A stretch of 64,000 bases of DNA from Pachyseris speciosa (lineage: Eukaryota; Cnidaria; Anthozoa; Scleractinia; Pachyseridae), in assembly GCA_016490735.1 (NCBI GenBank), contig JAEMWC010000268.1:875860-939859 (forward strand), in the 5' to 3' direction. Every line of letters begins with the position of its first letter. The stretch's first letter is position 1. The notes beneath the pieces were generated by a model. The model saw only the letters and a list, made by a program, of their open reading frames with translations, ran no database searches and was not told where the DNA came from. Below, in pieces: positions 1 through 12,534 of this stretch. Both the position numbers and the translations under genes were made by a program.

Positions 1-479
1 TCAATCAGATTTATTTTGTGATCGATTAGTGGTCGGCACGATAGTTGTAAAACGATAGCGCTCACGCCTGTTTGGTTTTCAACGAACACGGCATCCATGC
101 AAGCAAAAGCAGTATTTCTGTGGTCTAGCTGGGAAGTTCCTACATGTCTGCACAAGGCTTGACTTCTCTACAAAAGTCGAAAACACTAAAAAGTTCATGT
201 CCCCGAAACATCCATGAAATCCTCGTTTGCCGCACTAGTACAAATCAACATCCCAAACATCTGAGTTAAACCATTCATCCCAAAACATTACTGAAGTTGA
301 GTTCGATATCTTTATGAATTCAATCAGCAGTCAGTCATTTCTGCAAGATTTAAACTTCAAAAATTCATATCTTCGGAAAATCCGTAAAATCCATCTTTCC
401 ACACTCATATAAAATAAACATCTGAGCATATAAAACATCTGGGTTCAACTTTTGATGCCAACAAATAACTCAAGTTTCA
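1..479 (+). repeat. Crypton-bearing repeat block, copy 0 (3' flank)
   Basis: The window opens inside a repeat block. This stretch matches 52189-52667 base for base with few differences (constant offset 52188). It lies 3' of the recombinase gene in the complete copy and carries no convincing coding sequence. Confidence 0.8.
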
Positions 480-1180
480 TGTCTCCCAGTAATCCGTCTT
501 TTCCGTGATGCGCTAAAAAGATCGATGTTTGACATAAAACAAAACTTGTATCAAGACTTGACTGCTGCTGGAATTCATAGAGTGAACACAATTGAAAACC
601 TGAAAAACTCTTACTTGAACTTTTCATCCCAACAAGTGACTCAAGCTTCATGTCTTCAAGAAATCCGAGAAACCCGTCTTTTCCTTTGTGTGCTGAAAAG
701 ATGTTTGACATATAACAAAGCTTGCATCAAGACTTGACTGCCGGTGGAATTCATAGAGTGCCCACAATTGAACATCTAAAACAGCTGACGTGAACTTTTC
801 ATCCCAACAAGAAGCTCAAGTTTCATGTCTCCAAAAAACTCAGAGAAATCCGTCTTTTCCGTATGTGCTGAAAAGATGTTTGACATAAAACAAATTTTGT
901 ATCAATACTTGACCGCTGTTGCAATTCATAGAGTCAACACAACTGAACATCTAAAACATCTGACTTAAACTTCTCATCCCGACAAGAAGCTCAAGTGTAA
1001 TGTCTCCGAGAAATCCGTCTTTTCCGTATGTGCTGAAAAGATGTTTGACATAAAACAAAACTCTTATCAAGACTTGACTGCTAATGCAATTCATAGAGTC
1101 AACACAACTGAACCTTTAAAACATCTGAAAAAACGAGCCAAGTCTGTATGTGTTTTGACATATAAGAGACGAAAAGCCAA
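480..1180 (+). repeat. Tandem repeats of about 175 bp (copy 0)
   Basis: Four degenerate units, recognisable by the recurring core CCGTCTTTTCCGTATGTGCT followed by AAAAGATGTTTGACATAAAA and an AATTCATAGAGTCAACACAA segment. Same family as 41865-42840 and 52668-53690. The short open frames here (for example 525-737) are chance frames inside the repeat. Confidence 0.75.
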
Positions 1181-1186
1181 GAAAAA

Positions 1187-2010
1187 TAATTAAATATTCA
1201 TATCCCCGTCAAATCCGTAAAAGTTCACGCATAAGTTTGTACTGCGCATTGATGCATTGTATCTCGAAAAGCCAATGAAACTGCAAGTGTACATCCTTGA
1301 ATCAATCTTAAACTGGAAGACGGAAAAGACCGATTTCACGGAAATATGAATATTTAAACAGTCTACTTCTCTTTACTACTGTAAGTACTATCAATAATTA
1401 TACATTATACTTACAGTTGTGGGGAGAAGTAAAAAAGATTAATTATTCATATCCCCGTCAAATCCGTGAAATCCGTCTTTTTCGTTCTCAAATAAGTATG
1501 CACTTTGCATGATGTATTACATCTCGAAAATCAGAGACACTGCAACTGTCCGCCCTTGAATCAATTCCAAACTGGAAGACGGAAAAAGACGGATTTTACG
1601 GGGATATGAATATTTAAACAGTCTACTTCTCTTTACTACTGTAAGTATTATCAATAATTGTATATTATACTTACAGTTGTAAGGAGAACTCAAAAGAATT
1701 AAATATTCATATCCCCGTCAAATCCGTGAAATCCGTTTTTTTCGTTCTCAAATAAGTATGCACTTTGCATGATGTATGACATCCCTAAAATCAGAGACAC
1801 TCCAAGTGTCCGCCCTTGAATCAATCCTAAACTGGAAGATGGAAAAGACGGATTTCACGGGGATATGAATATTTAAACAGTCTATTTCTCGTTACTGCTG
1901 TAAGTACTATCAATATCTTTAAAATACATATTATATATTATACTTAAATATTTATATCCCTGTCAAAGCCGCAAAATCCGTCTTTTTCGTTCTCACGTAA
2001 GTCTGTACTT
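1187..2010 (+). repeat. Dyad-symmetric repeats of about 260 bp (copy 0)
   Basis: Three units plus a degenerate fourth start at about 1187, 1438, 1701 and 1945. Each opens with AAATATTCATATCCCCGTC or a close variant and closes with the inverted form GACGGATTTCACGGGGATAT. A second dyad (CTGTAAGTA / TACTTACAG) follows. Same family as the large array at 42866-47050. Confidence 0.8.
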
Positions 2011-2711
2011 TGGATTGATGTATCACTATCCGCAAATCTGAAACTTTGCTCTCAGTTATTCTATCAGTCAAGTTGTCAAGCATCGCTGAGCTTTGTGTTT
2101 TTTTTTTTTTTCCGGATTTCCTGGATACGCATCTCAATCATTTTTTGGGATATATCATTCAAGGAACTATGTGGCCCGAAATGAAAAGGGAACAAAGAAG
2201 TACGGGAAACGATCTCCTTCTTTTTCTTCTTACTTTCTTCTTCTTTTTCTTGTTCTTCTTCTTGTTCTTTTCCTTCGTCTTCTTCTTCTTCATCTTCTTC
2301 TTCTTCTTCTTCTTCTTCTTCTTCTTCATCCTTTTTCTCGTCGTCGTCGCATTTGGCTCTATGTATTTTTTTTTAATCGAGATGAGAGTGTCTAAACGTA
2401 CCGGTTTTAGCTTATGTGAAAATGGCGTTAATAAAAGTAGCAGACTTTGAATTGTCACAACGTTTCTCCAACATCTAGTTCTTTCTAATGTAGGAGAAAG
2501 GAAAATCAATATTAGTGCTTTTTTCTTCTTCTTCTTGCCAGTGTCAGTCGTTAATAGCCAAACGTCTGACAACAAGTCGTCGGTTTCCAGTACACTGTGA
2601 ACATGCTTGAAGAAATGAAAAGTCTCGATGATACCCAAAATTTGCAATGAAAGATTTCTGACATCAAGCTTTTGTTTTTAATAAATTGAGTTATTATTTT
2701 CCGTATTACAG
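2011..2711 (+). other. Intron with polypyrimidine (TTC)n tract, upstream of first Ig exon
   Basis: Non-coding stretch joining repeat copy 0 to the first Ig exon. It holds a (TTC/TTTTTC)n microsatellite at about 2218-2345. A conserved intron segment at about 2380-2700 recurs before other type A exons and ends in a T-rich tract with acceptor TATTACAG at 2711. The long Phe/Leu/Lys open frames here are microsatellite artefacts. Confidence 0.7.
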
Positions 2712-2993
2712 ATCAGCCTGAGTTTACAGCTCAGCCACAAAGCCAGGCCCTAAGAGAGGGAGATAACGTCACATTATCCTGTAACGCCAGTGGAAACCCA
2801 GAACCGACCTTTTCATGGACAAAAGATGGAACAACTGTTAATACGAACGCCAATCCCAGGATCACGTTATCATCGCAAAACAAGGAGTTGACTATAAGCA
2901 ATGTAAATAGAAGTGACAGCGGACAATACCGATGTATTGCAAACAACTCTCAGGGGACAGTTAACTCCAGTGCTGCCACTCTCAATGTGCAGT
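2712..2993 (+). CDS. Ig-domain exon 1 (type A)
   Basis: One complete I-set-like immunoglobulin domain in a single 282-bp exon, phase 1 at both ends (acceptor TTACAG, donor GTAAGT). The B-strand Cys is in VTLSC, the core Trp in FSWTKDG, and the F-strand Cys in DSGQYRC, so the domain should form its disulfide. Type A is marked by PEFTAQPQSQ near the start and TTVNTNANPRI in the middle; this copy has NPEPT and ALREGDN. Such symmetric exons can be duplicated or skipped without breaking the frame. The host gene is probably a cell-surface or matrix Ig-superfamily protein, but its ends are outside the window and no orthologue can be named. The neighbouring exons, the same strand and conserved splice sites all support a real exon. 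Confidence 0.8.
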
Positions 2994-3447
2994 GTAAGTA
3001 CAATGTTATACCTTTGTTCTTTTTCTTGTTCTTGTTGGCGTTGCTTCTTTTCGCCTTCGTTTTGCGGTTCTTTTTCGTTTTCTCCTTGATCTTCTCTCTT
3101 CTTTTCCTAAAACAGTTTTGTTCTTTTTCTCCTAGTTGTATTTTTTAAGATAACAGTGGCTAAACATAGCGGTTTTAGATGCTATGAAAATGGCATTAGT
3201 AAAAGTAGCAGGATTAAACTTTCCATGACGTTTCTCCACAGTGAATTTTGTCCTCAATTAGTGTCGGTTGTCGCATTGTAGTCGAAGTCATCCTGATGGA
3301 AAGTAAGTCACTAGCAGCCAACACCTTTCAGTACACCAAATCTTCGGTTCCCATTGTACAGTAGATATCCTTGAAGAAATAAAACGTTTTTAATCAAGCA
3401 TGTTTTAAGAATTCAGAACTGAGTTGCATGTTTTTTCCTTATTACAG
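2994..3447 (+). other. Intron between Ig exons 1 and 2 (type A-B intron)
   Basis: Non-coding intron, pyrimidine-rich after the donor, ending at TTATTACAG. It recurs almost unchanged after exons 3, 5, 7, 9, 11, 13, 15 and 21. The plus-strand frame running from the exon into this intron (Phe/Leu-rich tail) is read-through, not protein. Confidence 0.7.
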
Positions 3448-3729
3448 ATCAGCCAAAGTTTACAGTTCAGCCACAGAATCAGACAGTGAAAGAAGGAAAG
3501 AACGTCACATTATCCTGTAACGCTAATGGGAATCCAGTGCCGACTTTTTCATGGACCAAAGATGGAACAGCTGTTAATACTACTGCCAATCCCAGGATCA
3601 CTTTATCATCGCAAAACAAGGAGTTGACTATAAGCAATGTGAATAGAAGTGACAGCGGACTATACCGATGTATTGCAAACAACTCTCAGGGGACAGTTAA
3701 CTCCAGTGCTGCTACATTTGATCTGCAGT
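3448..3729 (+). CDS. Ig-domain exon 2 (type B)
   Basis: Second Ig subtype, 282 bp, phase 1-1. Type B is marked by PKFTVQPQNQTVKEGKN and TAVNTTANPRI. The canonical Cys (LSC), Trp (FSW) and DSGLYRC motif are present. It has five N-glycosylation sequons (NVT, NTT, NRS, NNS, NSS). This copy ends FDLQC, a variant shared only with exon 4. Confidence 0.8.
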
Positions 3730-4272
3730 GTAAGTAAAATGTTATACCATTGTTTGTTTTGTTAGTTGTAGTTTTTTCTCCGTACTTCCTTTTATTCTAA
3801 TTCTTTTTATTCTTGTTTATCTTCACTCTTCTAATTCTTTTTCTTGTTGTAATTCTTGTTCTTTTTCTTCTTCTTCTGCGTCGTCGTTGTCGTCGTCGTA
3901 TTTGCCCTTTTGTTGTTTTTTCTTTTTATTTTAATTTAATAGCGATAAGAGTGTCTAAACGTACCGGTTTTAGCTTGTATGAAAATGGCGTTAGTAAAAG
4001 AGGCCGCTTTTGAACTGTCATAACCTTTCTCCAATATCTAGTTCCTCCTAACGTAGAACAAAGTAAAATCAATATTAGTGCTGGTTTTCTTCTTCTTGCC
4101 GAAGAAAGTCGTTAATTGCGAAATCTCGCAGAACAAATCGTCGGTTTCCACTGCACTGTCGACATGCTTAAAGAAATGAAAAGTCTTGATGATACAATAA
4201 ATTTCCAATGAGTTATTTCTGACATCAAGGATCTGTTTATAATAAAACGAGTTATTATTTTCCTTATTACAG

Positions 4273-4554
4273 TTGAGCCTGAGTTTACAGCTCAGCCACA
4301 AAGCCAGGCTGTAAGAGAGGGAAATAACGTCACATTATCCTGTAACGCCAGTGGAAATCCAGGACCGACTTTTTCATGGACCAAAGATGGAACAACTGTT
4401 AATACGAACGCCAATCCCAGGATCACGTTATCATCGCAAAACAAGGAGTTGACTATAAGCAATGTAAATAGAAGTGACAGCGGACAATACCGATGTATTG
4501 CAAACAACTCTCAGGGGACAGTTAACTCCAGTGCTGCCACCCTTAATGTGCAGT
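4273..4554 (+). CDS. Ig-domain exon 3 (type A)
   Basis: Type A exon, 282 bp, acceptor TTACAG before TTGAGCCTGAG. It has NPGPT and AVREGNN, the standard sequence for the array from here to exon 15. Intact Cys/Trp/Cys core. Confidence 0.8.
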
Positions 4555-5042
4555 GTAAGTACAATGTTATACCTTTTTTCTTTTTCTTGCTCTAGTTGGC
4601 GTTGCTTCTTTTCGCCTTTGTTTTGCGATTCTTTTTCGTTTTCTCCTTGATCTTCTCTCTTCTTTTCCTAAAACAGTTTTGTTCTTTTTCTCCTAGTTGT
4701 ATTTTTTAAGATAACAGTGGCTAAACATAGCGGTTTTAGATGCTATGAAAATGGCATTAGTAAAAGTAGCAGGATTAAACTTTCCATGACGTTTCTCCAC
4801 AGTGAATTTTGTCCTCAATTAGTGTCGGTTGTCGCATGTAGTCGAAGTCTTCCTTATGGTAAAGTAAGTCGCTAGCAGCCAACACCTTTCAGTACACCAA
4901 ATCTTCGGTTCCCATTGTACAGTAGATATCCTTGAAGAAATAAAACGTTTTGATGATACCCAAAATCTGCAAAGAAAAATTACTTTAATCAAGCATGTTT
5001 AAAGAATTCAGAACTGAGTTGCATGTTTTTTCCTTATTACAG

Positions 5043-5324
5043 ATCAGCCAAAGTTTACAGTTCAGCCACAGAATCAGACAGTGAAAGAAGGAAAGAACGT
5101 CACATTATCCTGTAACGCTAATGGGAATCCAGTGCCGACTTTTTCATGGACCAAAGATGGAACAGCTGTTAATACTACTGCCAATCCCAGGATCACTTTA
5201 TCATCGCAAAACAAGGAGTTGACTATAAGCAATGTGAATAGAAGTGACAGCGGACTATACCGATGTATTGCAAACAACTCTCAGGGGACAGTTAACTCCA
5301 GTGCTGCTACATTTGATCTGCAGT
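5043..5324 (+). CDS. Ig-domain exon 4 (type B)
   Basis: Type B exon, 282 bp, intact DSGLYRC motif, FDLQC ending identical to exon 2, which marks exons 2 and 4 as the closest pair. Confidence 0.8.
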
Positions 5325-5875
5325 GTAAGTAAAATGTTATACCATTGTTTGTTTTGTTAGTTGTAGTTTTTTCTCCGTACTTCCTTTTATTCTAATTCTT
5401 TTTATTCTTGTTTATCTTCACTCTTCTAATTCTTTTTCTTGTCGTAATTCTTGTTCTTTTTCTTCTTCTTCTGCGTCGTCGTTGTCCTCGTTGTCGTCGT
5501 CGTATTTGCCCTTTTGTTGTTTTTCTTTTTAGTTTAATTTAATAGCGATAAGAGTGTCTAAACGTACCGGTTTTAGCTTGTATGATAATGGCGTTAGTAA
5601 AAGTGGCCGCTTTTGAACTGTCATAACCTTTCTCCAATATCTAGTTCCTCCTAAGGTAGAACAAAGTAAAATCAATATTAGTGCTGGTTTTCTTCTTCTT
5701 GCCGAAGAAAGTCGTTAATTGCGAAATCTCGCAGAACAAATCGTCGGTGTCCACTGCACTGTCGACATGCTTAAAGACATGAAAAGTCTTGATGATACAA
5801 TAAATTTCCAATGAGTTATTTCTGACATCAAGGATCTGTTTATAATAAAACGAGTTATTATTTTCCTTATTACAG

Positions 5876-6157
5876 TTGAGCCTGAGTTTACAGCTCAGCC
5901 ACAAAGCCAGGCTGTAAGAGAGGGAAATAACGTCACATTATCCTGTAACGCCAGTGGAAATCCAGGACCGACTTTTTCATGGACCAAAGATGGAACAACT
6001 GTTAATACGAACGCCAATCCCAGGATCACGTTATCATCGCAAAACAAGGAGTTGACTATAAGCAATGTAAATAGAAGTGACAGCGGACAATACCGATGTA
6101 TTGCAAACAACTCTCAGGGGACAGTTAACTCCAGTGCTGCCACTCTCAATGTGCAGT
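5876..6157 (+). CDS. Ig-domain exon 5 (type A)
   Basis: Type A exon, 282 bp, intact core and splice sites. The intron 5' of it has an extra GTCCTC repeat in the GTCGTC run near 5483. Confidence 0.8.
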
Positions 6158-6645
6158 GTAAGTACAATGTTATACCTGTGTTCTTTTTCTTGTTCTTGTT
6201 GGCGTTGCTTCTTTTCGCCTTCGTTTTGCGGTTCTTTTTCGTTTTCTCCTTGATCTTCTCTCTTCTTTTCCTAAAACAGTTTTGTTCTTTTTCTCCCAGT
6301 TGTATTTTTAAGATAACAGTGGCTAAACATAGCGGTTTTAGATGCTATGAAAATGGCATTAGTAAAAGTAGCAGGATTAAACTTTCCATGAGGTTTCTCC
6401 ACAGTGAAGTTTGTCCTAAATTAGTGTCGGTTGTCGCATTGTAGTCGAAGTCTTCCTTATGGTAAAGTAAGTCGCTAGCAGCCAACACCTTTCAGTACAC
6501 CAAATCTTCGGTTCCCATTGTACAGTAGATATCCTTGAAGAAATAAAACGTTTTGATGATACCCAAAATCTGCAAAGAAAAATTACTTTAATCAAGCATG
6601 TTTAAAGAATTCAGAACTGAGTTGCATGTTTTTTCCTTATTACAG

Positions 6646-6927
6646 ATCAGCCAAAGTTTACAGTTCAGCCACAGAATAAGACAGTGAAAGAAGGAAAGAA
6701 CGTCACATTATCCTGTAACGCTAATGGGAATCCAGTGCCGACTTTTTCATGGACCAAAGATGGAACAGCTGTTAATACTACTGCCAATCCCAGGATCACT
6801 TTATCATCGCAAAACAAGGAGTTGACTATAAGCAATGTGAATAGAAGTGACAGCGGACTATACCGATGTATTGCAAACAACTCTCAGGGGACAGTTAACT
6901 CCAGTGCTGCTACATTTGATGTGCAGT
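6646..6927 (+). CDS. Ig-domain exon 6 (type B)
   Basis: Type B exon, 282 bp, DSGLYRC intact. It differs from its siblings by NKTVKEG in place of NQTVKEG and is the first copy ending FDVQC. Confidence 0.8.
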
Positions 6928-7469
6928 GTAAGTAAAATATTATACTATTGTTGGTTTTGTTAGTTGTAGTTTTTTCTCCGTACTTCCTTTTATTCTAATT
7001 CTTTTTATTCTTGTTTATCTTCACTCTTCTAATTCTTTTTCTTGTCGTAATTCTTGTTCTTTTTCTTCTTCTTCTGCGTCGTCGTTGTCGTCGTCGTATT
7101 TGCCCTTTTGTTGTTTTTCTTTTTATTTTAATTTAATAGCGATAAGAGTGTCTAAACGTACCGGTTTTAGCTTGTATGAAAATGGCGTTAGTAAAAGTGG
7201 CCGCTTTTGAACTGTCATAACCGTTCTCCCATATCTAGTTCCTCCTAACGTAGAACAAAGTAAAATCAATATTAGTGCTGGTTTTCTTCTTCTTGCCGAA
7301 AAAAGTCGTTAATTGCGTAATCTCGCAGAACAAATCGTCGGTTTCCACTGCACTGTCGACATGCTTAAAGACATGAAAAGTCTTGATGATACAATAAATT
7401 TCCAATGAGTTATTTCTGACATCAAGGATCTGTTTATAATAAAACGAGTTATTATTTTCCTTATTACAG

Positions 7470-7751
7470 TTGAGCCTGAGTTTACAGCTCAGCCACAAAG
7501 CCAGGCTGTAAGAGAGGGAAATAACGTCACATTATCCTGTAACGCCAGTGGAAATCCAGGACCGACTTTTTCATGGACCAAAGATGGAACAACTGTTAAT
7601 ACGAACGCCAATCCCAGGATCACGTTATCATCGCAAAACAAGGAGTTGACTATAAGCAATGTAAATAGAAGTGACAGCGGACAATACCGATGTATTGCAA
7701 ACAACTCTCAGGGGACAGTTAACTCCAGTGCTGCCACCCTCAATGTGCAGT
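7470..7751 (+). CDS. Ig-domain exon 7 (type A)
   Basis: Type A exon, 282 bp, intact core; acceptor TTATTACAG and donor GTAAGTAC as in the other type A copies. Confidence 0.8.
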
Positions 7752-8240
7752 GTAAGTACAATGTTATACCTTTGTTCTTTTTCTTGTTCTTGTTGGCGTT
7801 GCTTCTTTTCGCCTTCGTTTTGCGGTTCTTTTTCGTTTTCTCCTTGATCTTCTCTCTTCTTTTCCTAAAACAGTTTTGTTCTTTTTCTCCTAGTTGTATT
7901 TTTTAAGATAACAGTGGCTAAACATAGCGGTTTTAGATGCTATGAAAATGGCATTAGTAAAAGTAGCAGGATTAAACTTTCCATGACGTTTCTCCACAGT
8001 GAATTTTGTCCTCAATTAGTGTCGGTTGTCGCATTGTAGTCGAAGTCTTCCTTATGGTAAAGTAAGTCAATAGCAGCCAACACCTTTCAGTACACCAAAT
8101 CTTCGGTTCCCATTGTACAGTAGATATCCTTGAAGAAATAAAACGTTTTGATGATACCCAAAATCTGCAAAGAAAAATTACTTTAATCAAGCATGTTTTA
8201 AGAATTCAGAACTGAGTTGCATGTTTTTTCCTTATTACAG

Positions 8241-8522
8241 ATCAGCCAAAGTTTACAGTTCAGCCACAGAATCAGACAGTGAAAGAAGGAAAGAACGTCA
8301 CATTATCCTGTAACGCTAATGGGAATCCAGTGCCGACTTTTTCATGGACCAAAGATGGAACAGCTGTTAATACTACTGCCAATCCCAGGATCACTTTGTC
8401 ATCGCAAAACAAGGAGTTGACTATAAGCAATGTGAATAGAAGTGACAGCGTACTATACCGATGTATTGCAAACAACTCTCAGGGGACAGTTAACTCCAGT
8501 GCTGCTACATTTGATGTGCAGT
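8241..8522 (+). CDS. Ig-domain exon 8 (type B, DSV variant)
   Basis: Type B exon, 282 bp. The Gly of the F-strand DSGxYxC motif (tyrosine corner) is Val: DSVLYRC. This is the first of six consecutive type B copies with this change, the others being exons 10, 12, 14, 16 and 19. Confidence 0.8.
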
Positions 8523-9063
8523 GTAAGTAAAATGTTATACCATTGTTGGTTTTGTTAGTTGTAGTTTTTTCTCCGTACCTCCTTTTATTCTAATTCTTTT
8601 TATTCTTGTTTATCTTCACTCTTCTAATTCTTTTTCTTGTCGTAATTCTTGTTCTTTTTCTTCTTCTTCTGCGTCGTCGTTGTCGTCGTCGTATTTGCCC
8701 TTTTGTTGTTTTTCTTTTATTTTAATTTAATAGCGATAAGAGTGTCTAAACGTACCGGTTTTAGCTTGTATAAAAATGGCGTTAGTAAAAGTGGCCGCTT
8801 TTGAACTGCCATAACCTTTCTCCAATATCTAGTTCCTCCTAAGGTAGAACAAAGTAAAATCAATATTAGTGCTGGTTTTCTTCTTCTTGCCGAAGAAAGT
8901 CGTTAATTGCGAAATCTCGCAGAACAAATCGTCGGTGTCCACTGCACTGTCGACATGCTTAAAGACATGAAAAGTCTTGATGATACAATAAATTTCCAAT
9001 GAGTTATTTCTGACATCAAGGATCTGTTTTTAATAAAACGAGTTATTATTTTCCTTATTACAG

Positions 9064-9345
9064 TTGAGCCTGAGTTTACAGCTCAGCCACAAAGCCAGGC
9101 TGTAAGAGAGGGAAATAACGTCACATTATCCTGTAACGCCAGTGGAAATCCAGGACCGACTTTTTCATGGACCAAAGATGGAACAACTGTTAATACGAAC
9201 GCCAATCCCAGGATCACGTTATCATCGCAAAACAAGGAGTTGACTATAAGCAATGTAAATAGAAGTGACAGCGGACAATACCGATGTATTGCAAACAACT
9301 CTCAGGGGACAGTTAACTCCAGTGCTGCCACCCTCAATGTGCAGT
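9064..9345 (+). CDS. Ig-domain exon 9 (type A)
   Basis: Type A exon, 282 bp, protein identical to exon 7 as far as can be read; intact splice sites. Confidence 0.8.
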
Positions 9346-9834
9346 GTAAGTACAATGTTATACCTTTGTTCTTTTTCTTGTTCTTGTTGGCGTTGTTTCT
9401 TTTCGCCTTCGTTTTGCGGTTCTTTTTCGTTTTCTCCTTGATCTTCTCTCTTCTTTTCCTAAAACAGTTTTGTTCTTTTTCTCCTAGTTGTATTTTTTAA
9501 GATAACAGTGGCTAAACATAGCGGTTTTAGATGCTATGAAAATGGCATTAGTAAAAGTAGCAGGATTAAACTTTCCATGACGTTTCTCCACAGTGAATTT
9601 TGTCCTCAATTAGTGTCGGTTGTCGCATTGTAGTCGAAGTCTTCCTTATGGTAAAGTAAGTCACTAGCAGCCAACACCTTTCAGTACACCAAATCTTCGG
9701 TTCCCATTGTACAGTAGATATCCTTGAAGAAATAAAACGTTTTGATGATACCCAAAATCTGCAAAGAAAAATTACTTTAATCAAGCATGTTTTAAGAATT
9801 CAGAACTGAGTTGCATGTTTTTTCCTTATTACAG

Positions 9835-10116
9835 ATCAGCCAAAGTTTACAGTTCAGCCACAGAATCAGACAGTGAAAGAAGGAAAGAACGTCACATTAT
9901 CCTGTAACGCTAATGGGAATCCAGTGCCGACTTTTTCATGGACCAAAGATGGAACAGCTGTTAATACTACTGCCAATCCCAGGATCACTTTGTCATCGCA
10001 AAACAAGGAGTTGACTATAAGCAATGTGAATAGAAGTGACAGCGTACTATACCGATGTATTGCAAACAACTCTCAGGGGACAGTTAACTCCAGTGCTGCT
10101 ACATTTGATGTGCAGT
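9835..10116 (+). CDS. Ig-domain exon 10 (type B, DSV variant)
   Basis: Type B exon, 282 bp, carries DSVLYRC and the silent TTGTCATCG change found in exons 8, 10, 12, 14 and 19. Confidence 0.8.
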
Positions 10117-10658
10117 GTAAGTAAAATGTTATACCATTGTTGGTTTTGTTAGTTGTAGTTTTTTCTCCGTACTTCCTTTTATTCTAATTCTTTTTATTCT
10201 TGTTTATCTTCACTCTTCTAATTCTTTTTCTTGTCGTAATTCTTGTTCTTTTTCTTCTTCTTCTGCGTCGTCGTTGTCGTCGTCGTATTTGCCCTTTTGT
10301 TGTTTTTCTTTTTATTTTAATTTAATAGCGATAAGAGTGTCTAAACGTACCGGTTTTAGCTTGTATAAAAATGGCGTTAGTAAAAGTGGCCGCTTTTGAA
10401 CTGTCATAACCTTTCTCCAATATCTAGTTCCTCCTAAGGTAGAACAAAGTAAAATCAATATTAGTGCTGGTTTTCTTCTTCTTGCCGAAGAAAGTCGTTA
10501 ATTGCGAAATCTCGCAGAACAAATCGTCGGTGTCCACTGCACTGTCGACATGCTTAAAGACATGAAAAGTCTTGATGATACAATAAATTTCCAATGAGTT
10601 ATTTCTGACATCAAGGATCTGTTTTTAATAAAACGAGTTATTATTTTCCTTATTACAG

Positions 10659-10940
10659 TTGAGCCTGAGTTTACAGCTCAGCCACAAAGCCAGGCTGTAA
10701 GAGAGGGAAATAACGTCACATTATCCTGTAACGCCAGTGGAAATCCAGGACCGACTTTTTCATGGACCAAAGATGGAACAACTGTTAATACGAACGCCAA
10801 TCCCAGGATCACGTTATTATCGCAAAACAAGGAGTTGACTATAAGCAATGTAAATAGAAGTGACAGCGGACAATACCGATGTATTGCAAACAACTCTCAG
10901 GGGACCGTTAACTCCAGTGCTGCCACCCTCAATGTGCAGT
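10659..10940 (+). CDS. Ig-domain exon 11 (type A)
   Basis: Type A exon, 282 bp. A C-to-T change turns TLSSQN into TLLSQN; core residues are intact. Confidence 0.8.
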
Positions 10941-11429
10941 GTAAGTACAATGTTATACCTTTGTTCTTTTTCTTGTTCTTGTTGGCGTTGTTTCTTTTCG
11001 CCTTCGTTTTGCGGTTCTTTTTCGTTTTCTCCTTGATCTTCTCTCTTCTTTTCCTAAAACAGTTTTGTTCTTTTTCTCCTAGTTGTATTTTTTAAGATAA
11101 CAGTGGCTAAACATAGCGGTTTTAGATGCTATGAAAATGGCATTAGTAAAAGTAGCAGGATTAAACTTTCCATGACGTTTCTCCACAGTGAATTTTGTCC
11201 TCAATTAGTGTCGGTTGTCGCATTGTAGTCGAAGTCTTCCTTATGGTAAAGTAAGTCACTAGCAGCCAACACCTTTCAGTACACCAAATCTTCGGTTCCC
11301 ATTGTACAGTACATATCCTTGAAGAAATAAAACGTTTTGATGATACCTAAAATCTGCAAAGAAAAATTACTTTAATCAAGCATGTTTTAAGAATTCAGAA
11401 CTGAGTTGCATGTTTTTTCCTTATTACAG

Positions 11430-11711
11430 ATCAGCCAAAGTTTACAGTTCAGCCACTGAATCAGACAGTGAAAGAAGGAAAGAACGTCACATTATCCTGT
11501 AACGCTAATGGGAATCCAGTGCCGACTTTTTCATGGACCAAAGATGGAACAGCTGTTAATACTACTGCCAATCCCAGGATCACTTTGTCATCGCAAAACA
11601 AGGAGTTGACTATAAGCAATGTGAATAGAAGTGACAGCGTACTATACCGATGTATTGCAAACAACTCTCAGGGGACAGTTAACTCCAGTGCTGCTACATT
11701 TGATGTGCAGT
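11430..11711 (+). CDS. Ig-domain exon 12 (type B, DSV variant)
   Basis: Type B exon, 282 bp, DSVLYRC, with one private change near the start (QPLNQTV instead of QPQNQTV). Confidence 0.8.
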
Positions 11712-12252
11712 GTAAGTAAAATGTTATACCATTGTTGGTTTTGTTAGTTGTAGTTTTTTCTCCGTACCTCCTTTTATTCTAATTCTTTTTATTCTTGTTT
11801 ATCTTCACTCTTCTAATTCTTTTTCTTGTCGTAATTCTTGTTCTTTTTCTTCTTCTTCTGCGTCGTCGTTGTCGTCGTCGTATTTGCCCTTTCGTTGTTT
11901 TTCTTTTTATTTTAATTTAATAGCGATAAGAGTGTCTAAACGTACCGGTTTTAGCTTGTATAAAAATGGCGTTAGTAAAAGTGGCCGCTTTTGAACTGCC
12001 ATAACCTTTCTCCAATATCTAGTTCCTCCTAAGTAGAACAAAGTGAAATCAATATTAGTGCTGGTTTTCTTCTTCTTGCCGAAGAAAGTCGTTAATTGCG
12101 AAATCTCGCAGAACAAATCGTCGGTGTCCACTGCACTGTCGACATGCTTAAAGACATGAAAAGTCTTGATGATACAATAAATTTCCAATGAGTTATTTCT
12201 GACATCAAGGATCTGTTTTTAATAAAACGAGTTATTATTTTCCTTATTACAG

Positions 12253-12534
12253 TTGAGCCTGAGTTTACAGCTCAGCCACAAAGCCAGGCTGTAAGAGAGG
12301 GAAATAACGTCACATTATCCTGTAACGCCAGTGGAAATCCAGGACCGACTTTTTCATGGACCAAAGATGGAACAACTGTTAATACGAACGCCAATCCCAG
12401 GATCACGTTATCTTCGCAAAACAAGGAGTTGACTATAAGCAATGTAAATAGAAGTGACAGCGGACAATACCGATGTATTGCAAACAACTCTCAGGGGACA
12501 GTTAACTCCAGTGCTGCCACCCTCAATGTGCAGT
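12253..12534 (+). CDS. Ig-domain exon 13 (type A)
   Basis: Type A exon, 282 bp, intact core; a silent TCA to TCT change at about 12412 distinguishes it. Confidence 0.8.

Noticed and set aside
2046..2647. Long Phe/Leu-rich or Lys-rich frames (also at 15683-16072, 47159-47569, 47965-48441, 61778-62224)
   Set aside because: Translations of TTC/TTTC microsatellites and their complements; low complexity, different in each frame.
2888..3148. Ig-derived frames with a hydrophobic tail that could pass for a membrane anchor
   Set aside because: The hydrophobic part lies after the GTAAGT donor in intron sequence; the pattern is produced by the pyrimidine-rich intron.
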